Source of the DNA: Vinca minor
Lineage: Eukaryota; Streptophyta; Magnoliopsida; Gentianales; Apocynaceae
Reading direction: 5' to 3'
Length of the DNA: 64,000 bases
Assembly (NCBI GenBank): GCA_026122235.1
Contig: JAOCZM010000011.1
Coordinates: 5,128,501 to 5,192,500 of the forward strand
A program made the position numbers and the translations under genes. Numbering within the stretch: position 1 is the first letter of the stretch; each line of letters starts with the position of its first letter. This document shows, piece after piece, positions 18,757 through 30,838 of the stretch. The notes beneath the pieces are model-generated. The model was not told the DNA's origin. It saw only the letters and a program-made list of their open reading frames with translations, and made no database searches.

Positions 18757-21700
18757 TTCTTAAGTTCACTACTTTTGTGATTAAGTTTGTGTTTATTTTT
18801 CTGCTGCTATTTCTATAATAGATTACTAACTTTGTTATTGTTTTTTTATTATAGAGGAAAAAATGGCAAATCATCGATAATCAAAATCTTTCTGCTGCAG
18901 CAGATTGGTTACAGTTACGGTGATGTTCCGGTTGGAGTACCAACAACCGCGATTCCTCATTTCGGTAATCGGGCGGGCGGTATTGAGACCGCCTTTCCAC
19001 CATTTGTGGTTTGCCATGCCAAAGCCGAGCCAATTCGGTTTAGTCGGTTTGACAAACCCAGAAAAAATTTAAGGGTGGCGGTAATTTTAAGTTGTGGAAG
19101 GAAAAAAATAATGTTTTTCCTTACCACTCAACATCCGATTCGGTTTATCACGAGGATAAAGCCGGTGGAGGACAACAATGATCCTCAATCGAAACCACGA
19201 TACGGCGTGGCTAAGTGCGGACTACCTGCTGTCGGCACGAGTATATTAATGAACTTAGATGATTCCCTTTATCGGTTGTACTATGAAAAAAAGTACTGAC
19301 AAAAGATTTATGGGAATCTCTCTGAAAAAAAATATCTTTGTGGACGATGCGGGAGTCCAAAAAAGTTTATAGTTTGCTTTCGTTTCCATGATTTCGAGGA
19401 TGGTGGATGGAAGGTGCTATTCTTGAGCGAGTGAAGAGCTTCAAAAGATATATCATGATCTTGCGGCTGAGGGCATGGGAATTAACGACACTTTACAAGT
19501 GGCGTTATTGATTTAGAAGCTTCCTCGCTTCTTGGGGTGATTTCAAGCATTACGAAACACAAGAAGAAGGAAATGACTCCGGAAGATCTAATGTTAAAGC
19601 GAGGATTGAGCAGGGACTCACGGAAGATGAGTAAGAAGCCCGATAGCTTTGTCGCTAAGGCTAATGTGGTTGAAATTGACAACTCAAGGAATAACGCTAA
19701 GAGAAAGCGTCCTAATGAGTCAAAAGGTTCAAACTCCAAGTTTACGGGAACACTGCTATGTTTGTGGTAAACCTAACCACAAAGCAAAAAGATTGCCCCA
19801 TGATCGAGTTGCGGTAAATAATAAGAACAAGAGAAATCACAGTGCTTTGGGAATAACAACCTAGGAATCGGGAAAGGCTGCCCAAGTTAATGTGGCGAGA
19901 AGATGGAAAGGCCCAGGGCTCTGGAATGGAAGACATGCATCCCAGTAGTCTGTCGTTTGAGAGGTAAACTTGGTTGGAGGCAACCAAAAGGAATGGTTTG
20001 TTGATACGGGGGGCCACTAGTCACATCTGTACTAATAAATGGATGTTCAAGACATACCCAAGTCTGTGGAAGATGGAGTCGCTATATGGGGAACTCTGCG
20101 ACCTCCAAAATAGAGGAAAGAGCAGCTGTTGTCCTAAAAATGACTTCGGGAAAGGAGGTGACTACGGGCGATGTGTGCCATGTGCCGAGAGATCGGAAGA
20201 ACCTCATTTCGGGAATAGTCTTTGAACAACAAAGGTTTTAGACTTGTCTTTGAAGCAAACAAGTTTATTCTTACCAAGAGTGGTGCCTTTGTGGGAAAAG
20301 GGTATTTAGGTGGTAGTTTATTTAAAATGAATGTAATGATTGTACTACAGTGCTTGAGCCAATTGGCACTAATGTAGCGAGGCTTCCACTAGCTCAGTGG
20401 GAAAATTGCCCGAGAGACTAATAAAGATGTTAAATTTGCTTATTACGTTGAGTCTTTTAATTTATGGCATGATAGACTAGGTCATGTAAATATTAAAAGT
20501 ATACAAAAGTTAGTTTCATTAAACTTACTTCCAAAATTTAACATTGATAAAAAATTACAAGTGCGAGACTTGTATTGAGGCAAAAGCTAGCTAAATCTTC
20601 CTTTCATTCAATTGAAAGAAGTTGAAGCAGATTAGACTTAATTCACTGCTGATGTATGTGATTTAAAATATGTGCAATCAAGAGGCGGTAAAAGTTATTT
20701 CATCACTTTTATTGATGATTGCACAAGATTTTGCTATGTTTACTTAATGAGAAGTAAAGATGAAGCAATAACTATGTTTAGCCATTATAAAGTGAAGTTG
20801 AAAATCAACTTGGCAAGAAAATTAAAAAGGCTAAGAAGTGATAGGGGTGGAGAATATGTATCTCCATTTGAGCAGGTTGTGTCTTTGAAAGTGGAATAAT
20901 TCATCAAACAACGGCTCCACATACTCCCAGAACAAAATGGAATAGCGAGGCGCAAAAAGCGAGAACTCTTAAAGAGATGATGAATGCAATGCTAATAAGT
21001 TACAGCTCACCCCGAGAATTTGTGGGGGAAGCTTTGCTTTCCGCAAATCACATCCTAAAGCAGACTACCACATAAGAGACTAGATAAAACTCCTTATGAA
21101 TTATGGAAAGGTTATGCACCTTCTTATAAGTTCATAAAAGTTTGGGGATGTCTAGCAAAGGTTCCAATTCCGCCCCCCTAGCGGACGAGAATAGGACCTA
21201 AAAGCGGTAGGGTGTGTGTTTATAGGATATGCACGGGATAGTAGTGCTTATAGATTTTTAGTGCATAAATCGGATAACTACGAAATGCATGTAAATACAA
21301 TTATTGAGGCAAGGGATGCTTCACTTCTTTGAAGGGATTTTTCCTTACATTAAGCGTTCAAGCTTAGACCACAAAAACAATCAAGTTGAGAGGATTGTGG
21401 GGGAAAAAGAACTTCAAGAAAGAAAGTTGAAGAACCCAGGGACGTAGCAAAAAGAGCTAGAAGGGAAAAGTCATTTGGTCAGATTTTTCTAACTTACTTG
21501 TTAGAAAATGATCCTTTGACTTATAGAGAAGCAATTACTTCTCAGAATCGATTTATGGAAAGAAGCAATTGATAGTGAAATAAATTCAATTCTTCAAAAC
21601 CATACATGGGAACTTGTGGAACTTCCACTGAGGTTGTAAAGCATTAGGTCACAAGTGGATCTTTAAAAGAAAGATAAGACTGATGGTACAATTGACAAGT

Positions 21701-23653
21701 ACAAGGCAAGACTTGTAATTAAAGGATACTGAGACAAAGCGAGGGTGTTGATTATTTTGACACTTATGCCCCTGTATCTAGAAAAACATCAATCGAGGCT
21801 AATTATTGCTTTTGCGGCCTTATTTGATTTGGAGATCCATCAAATGGATGTGAAAAGCAGACTTTTCTTAACGGAGAAGCTGGAAGAAGAAATTTATATG
21901 GAACAACACTGAAGGGTATGTTGTTCCGAGGCCAAGAAAAGCGAGGTGTGTAGACTTGTTAAATCAACTGTATGGATTAAAACAAGCACCTAAACAATGG
22001 CATGAGAAATTTGATAGTGTAATGCTATCAATTGGTTTTCAAATAAACGAGTGATAAATGTGTCTACGTGAAAGGAAGCAAAGGCGATTATGTAATAGTG
22101 CTGTCTCTACGTAGATGACATGATAATTATTGGTAACAAAGAAAATATTAAAGTTACCAAGAAATTGTTGTCTCAAAACTTCGATATGAAGGATATGGGA
22201 CATCTTTGATGTAATACTTGGAATGAAGATTACAAAACATCGGATGGATATTCACTTTCTCAAAGTCATTATATTGAAAAAAATATTAGACAAGTTTGAT
22301 AAAGGAAGTGATTTAATTGCGAGAACACTTTATGGAAGTAGGTGCTAATCTTCACAAGAATCGTGGAGAAGGAGTGCGACAACTTGAATATTCTAGGATC
22401 ATAGGGCGAGTCTAATGTATCTCATGGGTGTACTAGACCGAGATATTGCAAACTCGGTCAATAGGCGGCGAGGTATACAAGTAATCCCGAGTTATGAGCA
22501 TTTGGAGGCGTTAGTTAGAGTACTTAGATATATAAGATACTGCTTGCTAACTATGGATTATTTTATACTAGATATCCAGTTTGTACTTGAAGGGTACAAC
22601 GATGCAAATTGGATAGCAGATTCCAAAAATATAAAATCCACAAGCGGATACATTTTTGTAATTGGAGGTGCGGCGGTTTCATGGAAATCATGCAAACAAA
22701 CTTGTATTGCGAGATCAACTATGGAATCGAGAATTCATAGCTATGGATCTAGCAGGGCGAAGAGGCAGAATGGTTACGTGGTTTTTGGAAGATGTTCAAT
22801 GTTTTCAAAACCAATGCCACCACTTAGCTTACATTGTGATAGCATGTCAGCTATTGGTAGAAAGCAACGAATAATGTGTATAATGGGAAGTCTAGACATA
22901 TACGTCGTAGACATAAATCCAGTAAAGAAACTTTTGAAAACCGGTGTTATAGTTTTGGATTTTGTGAGATCAAAGAAAATATAGCGGACCCATTAACAAA
23001 AGGTCTAACGAGAGATCTTGTTGAGATTTCATCGAGGGAATGGGGGCTAAAGCCCGTAAAATTGATTACCACTCATGATGGCAACCCTACTGAATTGTAA
23101 AGCCCGATTGCGAGGTTCGAAAGGGACAACCGAGTGTGGGGGAGAGTCGAACAAAGCACTCGGGAAAATGAGTTCCCAGCTCATTCCTAAGGTGAAAGAG
23201 TGATAGACTTTGTCCATTGGAGGATAAGCGAAAGTTTTCAATGATCCTTATACGTATCACGTGAAGTATGACGAGGATACTTCTAAATAAGAGATCACCT
23301 ATATCGAATGTGAAGGGGGCCACTTCATGAGATGACTTTAGGGGCTAAATCTCTAGAGCTTTCGATGAACATTTCCAAAGGCGAGTCAGGGGCGAAATGG
23401 ACAACAACGAAAGAATCGATTAGCGAGTTTAGAGAAATCGTTGTGTGAGTATCGTTGTCTTGATACACACAAAAGCGTCTGAAACGATTCGAGGCATCGC
23501 GTCCATTTGGTTAGCAAGTGTATCAGATGGTATTTCACTAGGGAAGGTTCAAAGCTAACAACTACCTATCTCGATGCAGCGAATTCTCGCCGAACTCTTG
23601 CATTGCATTTCATGTGCATTTTTTTTTAATAGTTTTTCATTCATGTGGGGGAT
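18757..23653 (+). pseudogene. Copia gag-pol polyprotein relic
   Basis: Order seen: a Gag start (MANHR after 18860) with FKLWKEK-like and PVEDNNDPQSK words (19.05-19.2 kb), DSFVAKANVVEIDNSR, and a zinc knuckle CYVCGKPNHKAK near 19.76 kb. An aspartic protease DTG and SHICTNKWMF lie near 20.0 kb. Integrase follows, with WHDRLGHVNIKS and a core reading GGKSYFITFIDDCTRFCYVY and RSDRGGEY (20.45-20.9 kb). Reverse transcriptase has an EAI/SEINSIL word, MDVK and YVDDMII (21.5-22.15 kb). RNase H reads YNDANWIADSKNIKSTSGYI and AVSWKSCKQTCIARSTMES (22.56-22.75 kb), with DPLTKGL near 23.0 kb. There are many frame changes, some perhaps from base-calling. The frame-correct order suggests a young element. 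Confidence 0.9.
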
Positions 23654-25115
23654 TGTTGGAGAAATTGTTTTTCTCAAAGAATTAGTGTGTAATTAATGTG
23701 TCGTGAGGACATATTTGAGCTAATATATTTATATGTTACACCGCTCGGTTTTGAATGTTATTGAGTTTATCACGAAGTGGGTTGCGTAAGCTTCGTGATG
23801 ATATATGACATGTGAGAAAACCAATTATTGGTGTGAATGATAAATTGGTATAAAGTGGGGTTAATGCAATGTGGTAAATGGGTTTTAAGTTGCACATCCC
23901 ACATGGGAAACCCATGAAAGAAAAAACACTTTATATGTTAAAGTGGTTTATTTGGGTTTAAATTGTATTACCACTATTATGCCTAAAGTGATAACCTCGT
24001 GTGCGCCGCGCAGTGAGGGGTGCAAGCGAAAGGTGCATTGATACCAAATTAGCTTGAACTTGTGTGCGGGCGCGACTGCGCGTACGAATGTCGGACCAAA
24101 ACTCGCGGGCTCGATCAGTAGAGTTTTGCTCTCGATTTAATTTTTTGAATTTCAAAGACATCTTTGGACTTATTGTTCTTTATGTAGATCAAGGCATTAA
24201 AGTGAGTAATGCCATTCTTCTTTATGTGATCAAGGCATTAAAGGGAGTAGATCGACATTAAGGTTGGCATTAAGCTTCATGTGATCGAGGGCATTAAGCT
24301 CGAGTAATGCAATGGTTTATTCTGCATTTATTTTCTTTGCCTATAAAAAGCGAGCAAGCTGCCGAGAAGGAAGCCATCCGAAATCCTCCCTTCCCCACTG
24401 CATTACTGCTATTTTTTTTATTCCGCATTTCATACATTCGAGAGTTACTGCTTTGTTACTACAAAGATTCGCGAATCTTGTTTTCTTACGCTTGAAAAAC
24501 AGTGAGTTTAGGGCGTTGTACCTTGGAGTTCGGTGTTCAAGGAGTGCGGAGTCGATAAGGCGGGGACATAGTGAACTTAAGGGGAAGCGGTAGACTGCTG
24601 TCTCGTCCAGGAGAAAATCCAAACCGGTTAAGGTTGCAGTAATTTAATTTTTTTCATTGCAGTATAATTTTCAGTGCAGGAAAAATTATTTTACTGTTCA
24701 GAAAAATATTTTTCCAGTGCTGATAATATTTTATTACTACAGAATTTCAGTGCAGAAAATTAATTTTACTGTCCAGAAAAATTATTTTCCAGTGCAGAAT
24801 TAATTTTATCAGTGCAGTTTTTTTGTGCAGAAAGTTATTTTACAGTCCAGAATTAATTTTATCAGTCCAGAAAATTATTTTCCAGTGCAGAATTAATTTT
24901 ATCAGTGCAGATTTTTTGTGCAGAAAGTTATTCTACAGTCCAGAATTAATTTTATCAGTCCAGAAAATTATTTTCCAGTGCAGAATTAATTTTATCAGTG
25001 CAGATTTTTTGTGCAGAAAGTTATTCTACAGTCCAGAATTAATTTTATCAGTCCAGAAATTTATTTGTCCAGTCTAGAAATTATATTTCAATTTAAAGGG
25101 ATAAAAGTAAATCTC

Positions 25116-25120
<5 letters not shown>
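23654..25120 (+). repeat. Right LTR of copia element
   Basis: 1467 bp. Nearly identical to the left LTR in its first ~350 bp and last ~520 bp. The middle (about 24.0-24.6 kb against 17.69-18.23 kb) differs at many small sites, mostly where the left copy reads CAG or CTG and this copy reads CG, CGAG or lacks bases. It includes the same ~93-bp tandem array. Confidence 0.9.

Positions 25121-25162
<42 letters not shown>
25121..25162. repeat. AT microsatellite, right flank of copia insertion
   Basis: (AT)n directly after CCAACA of the right LTR; the other half of the insertion target. Confidence 0.85.
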
Positions 25163-25166
<4 letters not shown>

Positions 25167-26006
25167 GGATCCCTTTTTTTATATTTAATAGCCATAACTA
25201 TTTTATTACTCTTATACGGATTCAGATTCGGATGCGGGCATATGCGTCTGAAGTTCTTACAGAATCTTAACTGTTTTTTCTAGTTCGAGTCGGATACGGG
25301 TCTAAACCCGACCCCGTTTGCAGGCCTAGTTGGATATATGAGAATAGAGCGAGAAAGAGAGAAAATAAAGCAGCATTAATTGGGAGTAAAATCAAATAGG
25401 TTACGTTTGTCATTTTATCATATTCTATTATAGAATTTGATGAAATCTTAATTCCAGTGTAAAAAATAAAGTTGACAAATAATTTGAGACATGTGGAGTA
25501 TTATTGGATGTGCTTGTGGGAGCAATGTAACAATCATGGGAAATGAAAATCTGAGCACTTGGTTTGCCGCATTTTCGGTGTGCTGAAAACCTTGTGGTCT
25601 TGTGGTGAAAAATTAATTGCTATAGTATGGTTGATTGGAGTACAAATAGGTAGCCTTGCTACCTTATGCAAAAAGTGGAAGTTAAATTGAGTCTCAAGTG
25701 TTTGGAGAATTTTAGTCACAAGGTAATTAATCGCTGTTATCGACGGTGAATATTCTGTTTTAGACCAAAAAATTAAAATTTCTTATAATTTTTTTTCTTT
25801 CTCAAAGTTATTTTAAATTTTCAAGTTTAAAACCAGTGTCACATATTTACATGATTTCCATATGTTTGTCATGCATTCTTTCTTTTTACTTATCTCACAA
25901 TTTGCATTTTCTATCAACTAAATTATTGGCATGCTACTTTTATCATATGCTTTCTTTAATCTCCCCTAACTATTTTCCCCTCTTGTTCCATGATCGTATG
26001 TGCAAG
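25163..26006. other. Region upstream of FAH copy 2, no gene seen
   Basis: Contains GGATACGGGTCTAAACCCGAC and GTTTGCAGGCCTAG near 25.29-25.33 kb, resembling a degraded hAT-type MITE end, then AT-rich DNA that must hold the FAH copy 2 promoter. No coding motif. Confidence 0.3.
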
Positions 26007-28181
26007 ATGGTTTCAAAGGGCTTCATTGTGGATTTGAATAAGCCTCTAGTCTTCCAGGTAAAGAAGTTTATATTGCAACTCAAAATTCACGTTTTTTTCT
26101 CAACCAAAAAAAAAGAAGGGTAAACTCTAAATTCTTTAATTTTCTATGAAAAATATGTAATATGTCTTCCGAAGATTAAAAAGTAGAAAAAATTTCATCA
26201 ATTTAAGAACGTGATCTTGGAGAAGATTATGACGAATGGGTTCACACTCCTATAGTAAGCAAAGAAGGACCTCGATTTTTCGAGAGCCATTTTTTGGAGG
26301 TATAACAACTTTCCATTGACAAACTTTGTTTTTAGAATCCGGATCAAGTTCATATCTTTACACGTGAATTTTGTGATTCTTAATTTAAAATTGAGATTTT
26401 TTTTTTCTCTACGACTATTGAAGATAAGATGAGAAAGAAACGTTTATGTTGGTTTGAGCACATTAAAAGAAGATCAAGTGATACTCCAGTTAAGAGAATT
26501 GAAGGATTAAGTAATATTAAAGTCGTAAAAGGAAGAGGGAGATCGAGGAAGATTTGGGTGGAAGTGCTAAAATGTGATATGAATTTGCTATATTTAAATG
26601 AAAGCTTTGTTTTTTAATCGAAATAAATATTCACGTAATTCTTTCTTTAATTTATGTAGGCTACCCTAATTTTTTGAAATTAATACTTAGTTGTTGTTGA
26701 TGCCTCTAGAACTATTGAGAATTTGACCATAACCATAAAATGAACGTGATCTATAAGAGAACTTATTTTTTTCTTCTACTTGATATAGCCCCTAACTCGA
26801 ACAGCATGGTGGGTGATACCACTTGTTTGGATCCCGGTTAGTTCTTGGTTCATCTACAAGTCTATTAGTATGGGGCTTACACTTCCTCAAGTAGTTTTGC
26901 TGCTGATATTTGGCATCTTCGGTTGGACACTGGTGGAATACATTATACATCGCTTCATTTACCATTCCAAAACCACGAGTTATTGGTTAGTATATTTTAT
27001 CATAATTGTTAACTCTGTCGAATTGAATATTTTATTTCGATTTTAATCAAATTTTTCATCTTACCCTTATAATTAAGATAATAATTCAGTCGAAGTTTCT
27101 TTGTTAAATTTTGCAGGGGGAATACAATTCATTATTTTCTTCATGGTTTTCACCACAAGCACCCCATGGATTGTCACCGCCTTGTGTCTCCACCAGCTCC
27201 AACTGCTGTTATCTGCTTTCTTGTATGCTGTTTTCTGCTTTCTTGTTATCCATACTCATACACTGTGTACATGGGTCACTCAATTATATAGCAGTCTTTG
27301 TGGGACTGACTCCACAGTCTCTCACATAAATTGAGCGGAGCCTACATATGCATCTAGGTCCTGCCCAACTCATGTGAGGGAACTCTGTGGTCAGTTTCAA
27401 AAGGACGGTAGTATGATTGAAGTCGGATTAGGTCTTCTTTTTTAGATTTTTTCATTTGGATTACTTTTCTATAGCAGAATATTCCAAATTTCATCTTGAC
27501 CAAAAAAAAAAAGTCCCAACTTTTTCGTTAGTTATGCATCTATTTTATAATTTTCTTGTGCATCTTACAAAATCTGTTATGCCTGTGCAGATCTATAACT
27601 TACTAAAACTTGTAAGCTCTCCTTCTGCTCTTCCTGCTATATTTGGAGGTGGTTTAATGGGTTATGTGATGTATGACCTCACACACTATTACTTGCACCA
27701 CGGACAACCAACTAGTGAAGTACCAAAAGGCCTCAAGGTAAAAAGATACGGGAAAATTCTGATATGGATTAGGTCTATATGCACCTTGCGGTCCAAAATT
27801 GTCTTTCTCCTCATTATGTGATGATGTGGCCAGTTCTGAACCGCAGGTCCCAATGGATCTGATCCATATCAGAATTATCCGATAGATACATGCAACAGTC
27901 AAACTTCACTCAAGTTCGTTCAAATTTTTGCATTTTTCTTCTTGTTTCGATAGAAAAGTTCTCTAATGGTTAGGCATAAATGCCCACAATTTAGTACAAT
28001 CTGGTTTCAATAATATGAGATACCTTCTGCTAATGCCTCACTTTCCCTCTCTTTTTTGTAGAAATACCATTTGAATCATCATTTCCGAATCCAAAATAAA
28101 GGCTTTGGTGTCACCACATTACTATGGGACAAGGTGTTTGGAACATTACCCACAACAAAATCAGCCGAGAAGAGTGGATAA
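26007..28181 (+). CDS. Fatty-acid 2-hydroxylase (FAH copy 2), histidine motifs intact, exon 2 join suspect
   Basis: Six exons: 26007-26057, about 26206-26299, 26789-26985, 27117-27222, 27591-27737 and 28062-28181. The protein starts MVSKGFIVDLNKPLVFQ and keeps HRFIYH, HGFHHKHPMD, YDLTHYYLHHGQP and KYHLNHHFRIQNKGFG, the metal-binding histidine pattern of the family. It ends after KSAEKSG at the TAA. FAH enzymes hydroxylate the alpha carbon of sphingolipid fatty acids in the ER. Exon sizes 3, 4 and 5 equal those of copy 1. The start of exon 2 (AAG then AACGTGATCTTGG) is one base short of the CAG|GTTGGNNNNCTTGG pattern in copy 1, which would shift the frame. It also reads FLE where copy 1 reads FWE. 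Intron 2 contains an RTE relic. Either a base error or an early pseudogene is possible. Confidence 0.82.
26405..26610 (+). mobile_element. RTE-type LINE relic in FAH copy 2 intron 2
   Basis: Encodes a degraded copy of the RTE C-terminal tail: KKRLCWFEHIKRRSSDTPVK, then RIEGLSNIKVVKGRGRSRKI. These words match NRLRWFGHIRRRPSDAPVRR and RIEGLCNIDGVRGRGRPRK of the RTE copy at 59.40-59.56 kb in order and frame. It is shorter and more diverged, hence an older insertion. Confidence 0.75.
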
Positions 28182-28401
28182 TTCAATTTCTGAATCAGAG
28201 AGACAAATTTTCATCCTAGAAATTTCTTAATTTTGTTTGTATTTTGTGAAGGCGTTCTAGCGCAGAAGAATGTTATATGATTATTTCATACAAAGAATCC
28301 CAAATTATGCTTGTAAAAGAAGCACAACTACTGTTTATGGAACATTTCTGTAGAATTCACACCAGTTAGATGAAGTCAAAAGGCAACAGTTTGTGATGTA
28401 T

Positions 28402-30802
28402 TCACGGTTCAGACGGAACGATTTCTTTAAAAATGGTGCGCAAATCACCATTGAGTGCATCAAAGGCCAGCATTTTGTCCAAGGCTTCCTGCATTTGCTT
28501 TGCACGATTAAGAAAACCCAACAATGACTAGAGTGAACAAAGAAACAGAGATTAAGCAGAACCTAAAGTCAATAAAATTCAGAGAAAAAAAAAACTAATG
28601 TCTCCTTTTACTCAGAAATTGGTTAGAAGAAAGGTGGAAATGGTAAGAACCCGTTAAATTTCTATTCATATTGCAAATGGATCACTAATCACGAATTAAA
28701 AGCAGGGACGGATCTATCTACTTGTGACTGGGGTCAAATGACCCCAGTGATTTTTTTTTTTTAAATTATATATGATATATTTTACTCCATTTAAATAATA
28801 AATATATAAATGACCCTAGTGAATTGTTGTGTATATCAAATGACCTCAGTGAATTATATTTTTGGATCCGTCACTGATTAAAAGTACAAATTGAGCATGT
28901 ATTCTTGGGTGGAGGGAGAATCAAGTTAATATGATACCTTGTACTTTCGATCTTGAGCAGATATGCCATCACTGCAAAGTCGTTCAATATGTTTATTGTT
29001 TTCAGTAGCTTCCAGTACAATAGCTGCTCTTTTTATGACTTCCTCGAATACTCCTAAACGTAAAGGATGACATGAGAAGATTGAGGCTGTCCGAAGTATG
29101 AAAACCCAAAAATTCATATTGGCATCAAACAAATAGATGCACCTTACCACGTTATTTCTAGATTTTCTTACATGTAAATTCGTATTGCAGGACTGGTAAT
29201 CAAGAAACCTTGCACATATGACAGATTACTTACTGCAGCAAAATCCAAAACCTCAGAAGATAAAAGCTACTATACCATGCACCGTTTACTTGCTGAAAAT
29301 CGAATTAACATGCAGCCGTAAAGGTGTACTTGTGGCAGGTGATGTTCATCTTGGCTTCATTATCTTACACAACCAGTGCAAGTTGCAACCGAGTTTGGAT
29401 CTTCTACCCCTTCCTGTCTCATCCTCTGTCCCAGTCCTATAAAAAACTGCCAAGTATCTATCTTTCCTTTTTAAAAAATATATAACCTATAGGAAAATGT
29501 GGAACCTTAAGGGGAGAAGTGCATAACCTGGCAGTCTTTTTAAGATTGGAATAGAAGATGAGAGATGGAGTGGGACAGAAGATCCCAAATAGTTGCAACA
29601 ACTTTTTAGAAAGCAGCTTATCAAATGAACATGCCTAAAGCTGCTTAGTTCTACTTCCGAAACCAATAATAGGGATGAACCTTGTCCCGTGTACGTTTTC
29701 ACACAGTTCTAGATGGATATACAGCAGTACCAATTACTAACACTCCTTTGGAGAAGTTCTATTGAAACATACCTGCAAGAGCTGCACAGTGTAGCCCTGC
29801 AAATCACAGATAAGGAAATGAAAGCAGTGATTTTCAGTGAAATCTTCTACTTTGGATTTTCAAAAGAATAAAAAGAGAATTTGGAAACTCACCATAGCTA
29901 AGAAGTGCACGTCCAGGAATCAGTCTGCCGAAAGTAAAAAGGAATTAACTTAGCCCAAGAAACAACCCCCATTAATAACTGATGAGTACATTGCTTGGTA
30001 TTCTAGAATTTCTCTACTAATCAGTTGCCAAGGCCAAGGATTCAGAAATCTCTCTACTACAAATAACATATGGACTTCACAAAAAATTCAAGAGCAAAAG
30101 CACATTTACTTACCTATATAAAAACACAGTTTCCTCAGCATCTGAAGCTTCATTCCCCGGGCTCAGCACACTCATGGTGTAATACTTGATTTTGTCTGAC
30201 TGAAGGTTATTAACAGATAGAACTGTAACTTCACTAGTCTGGATTTCCCGTTTTAAAATTCCTATAGTTTAATCACATGAAGAACAGCTATACCTCCATT
30301 AAACAGCTGTTGTCAAATATCTCGGTTAAGTGAGTGCAGATTAGAACCTGAAAACAAAATAATAGCTTATCATAACCATAAACAATAAAAAAAACCAAAA
30401 CATAAAGTGCCAACACTTCTGAACAGAGGAAGGTCAGGGGTTTCAAGTTCCTCTGGCAGGTATGTGTACACAAGCATTGGTAAAAAGAAACTTTGAGGTC
30501 CTTGCTTGACTTCCAGAACAAAATCATGCAATTTTGGATTTTGAATGGGATAACTAAAGAGGATTAAACTGTGTTAAGTCCAGTGGCATACCTAAAGGCA
30601 GAAAGCACTTCATCCTTGTGCTTCGACTGAAACATTCTACTCTAAGTTGGCAATTAACTTTGATCTTCTCAAAGGTTCAGCTCAATTTGTTTTCTTCCGA
30701 CCTCACCAGCCATGGTACTATCATTAAACCATTTTGAGGCGCTTGACTCTACTCTGTTTCTCATTCAGGTGGATTCCAGAAGGATCTACTGGATGGATAG
30801 GG

Positions 30803-30838
<36 letters not shown>

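Larger units (their letters stand above)
17332..25120 (+). mobile_element. Ty1/copia LTR retrotransposon, two LTRs, coding region frame-broken
   Basis: LTRs at 17332-18756 and 23654-25120 begin TGTTGG and end CCAACA. A polypurine tract (ATGTGGGGGAT) precedes the right LTR. The internal region carries gag, protease, integrase, reverse transcriptase and RNase H in copia order. The usual TGGTATCAGAGC primer-binding site is not present after the left LTR, where TTCTTAAGTTCACTAC is read instead. Insertion lies between FAH copy 2 and the MULE cluster, in plus orientation. Confidence 0.93.

Noticed and set aside
27101..27334. Independent open frames in the 27.1-27.3 kb region
   Set aside because: They are off-frame readings across FAH copy 2 exon 4 and its intron. 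The conserved frame is the one with HGFHHKHPMD.
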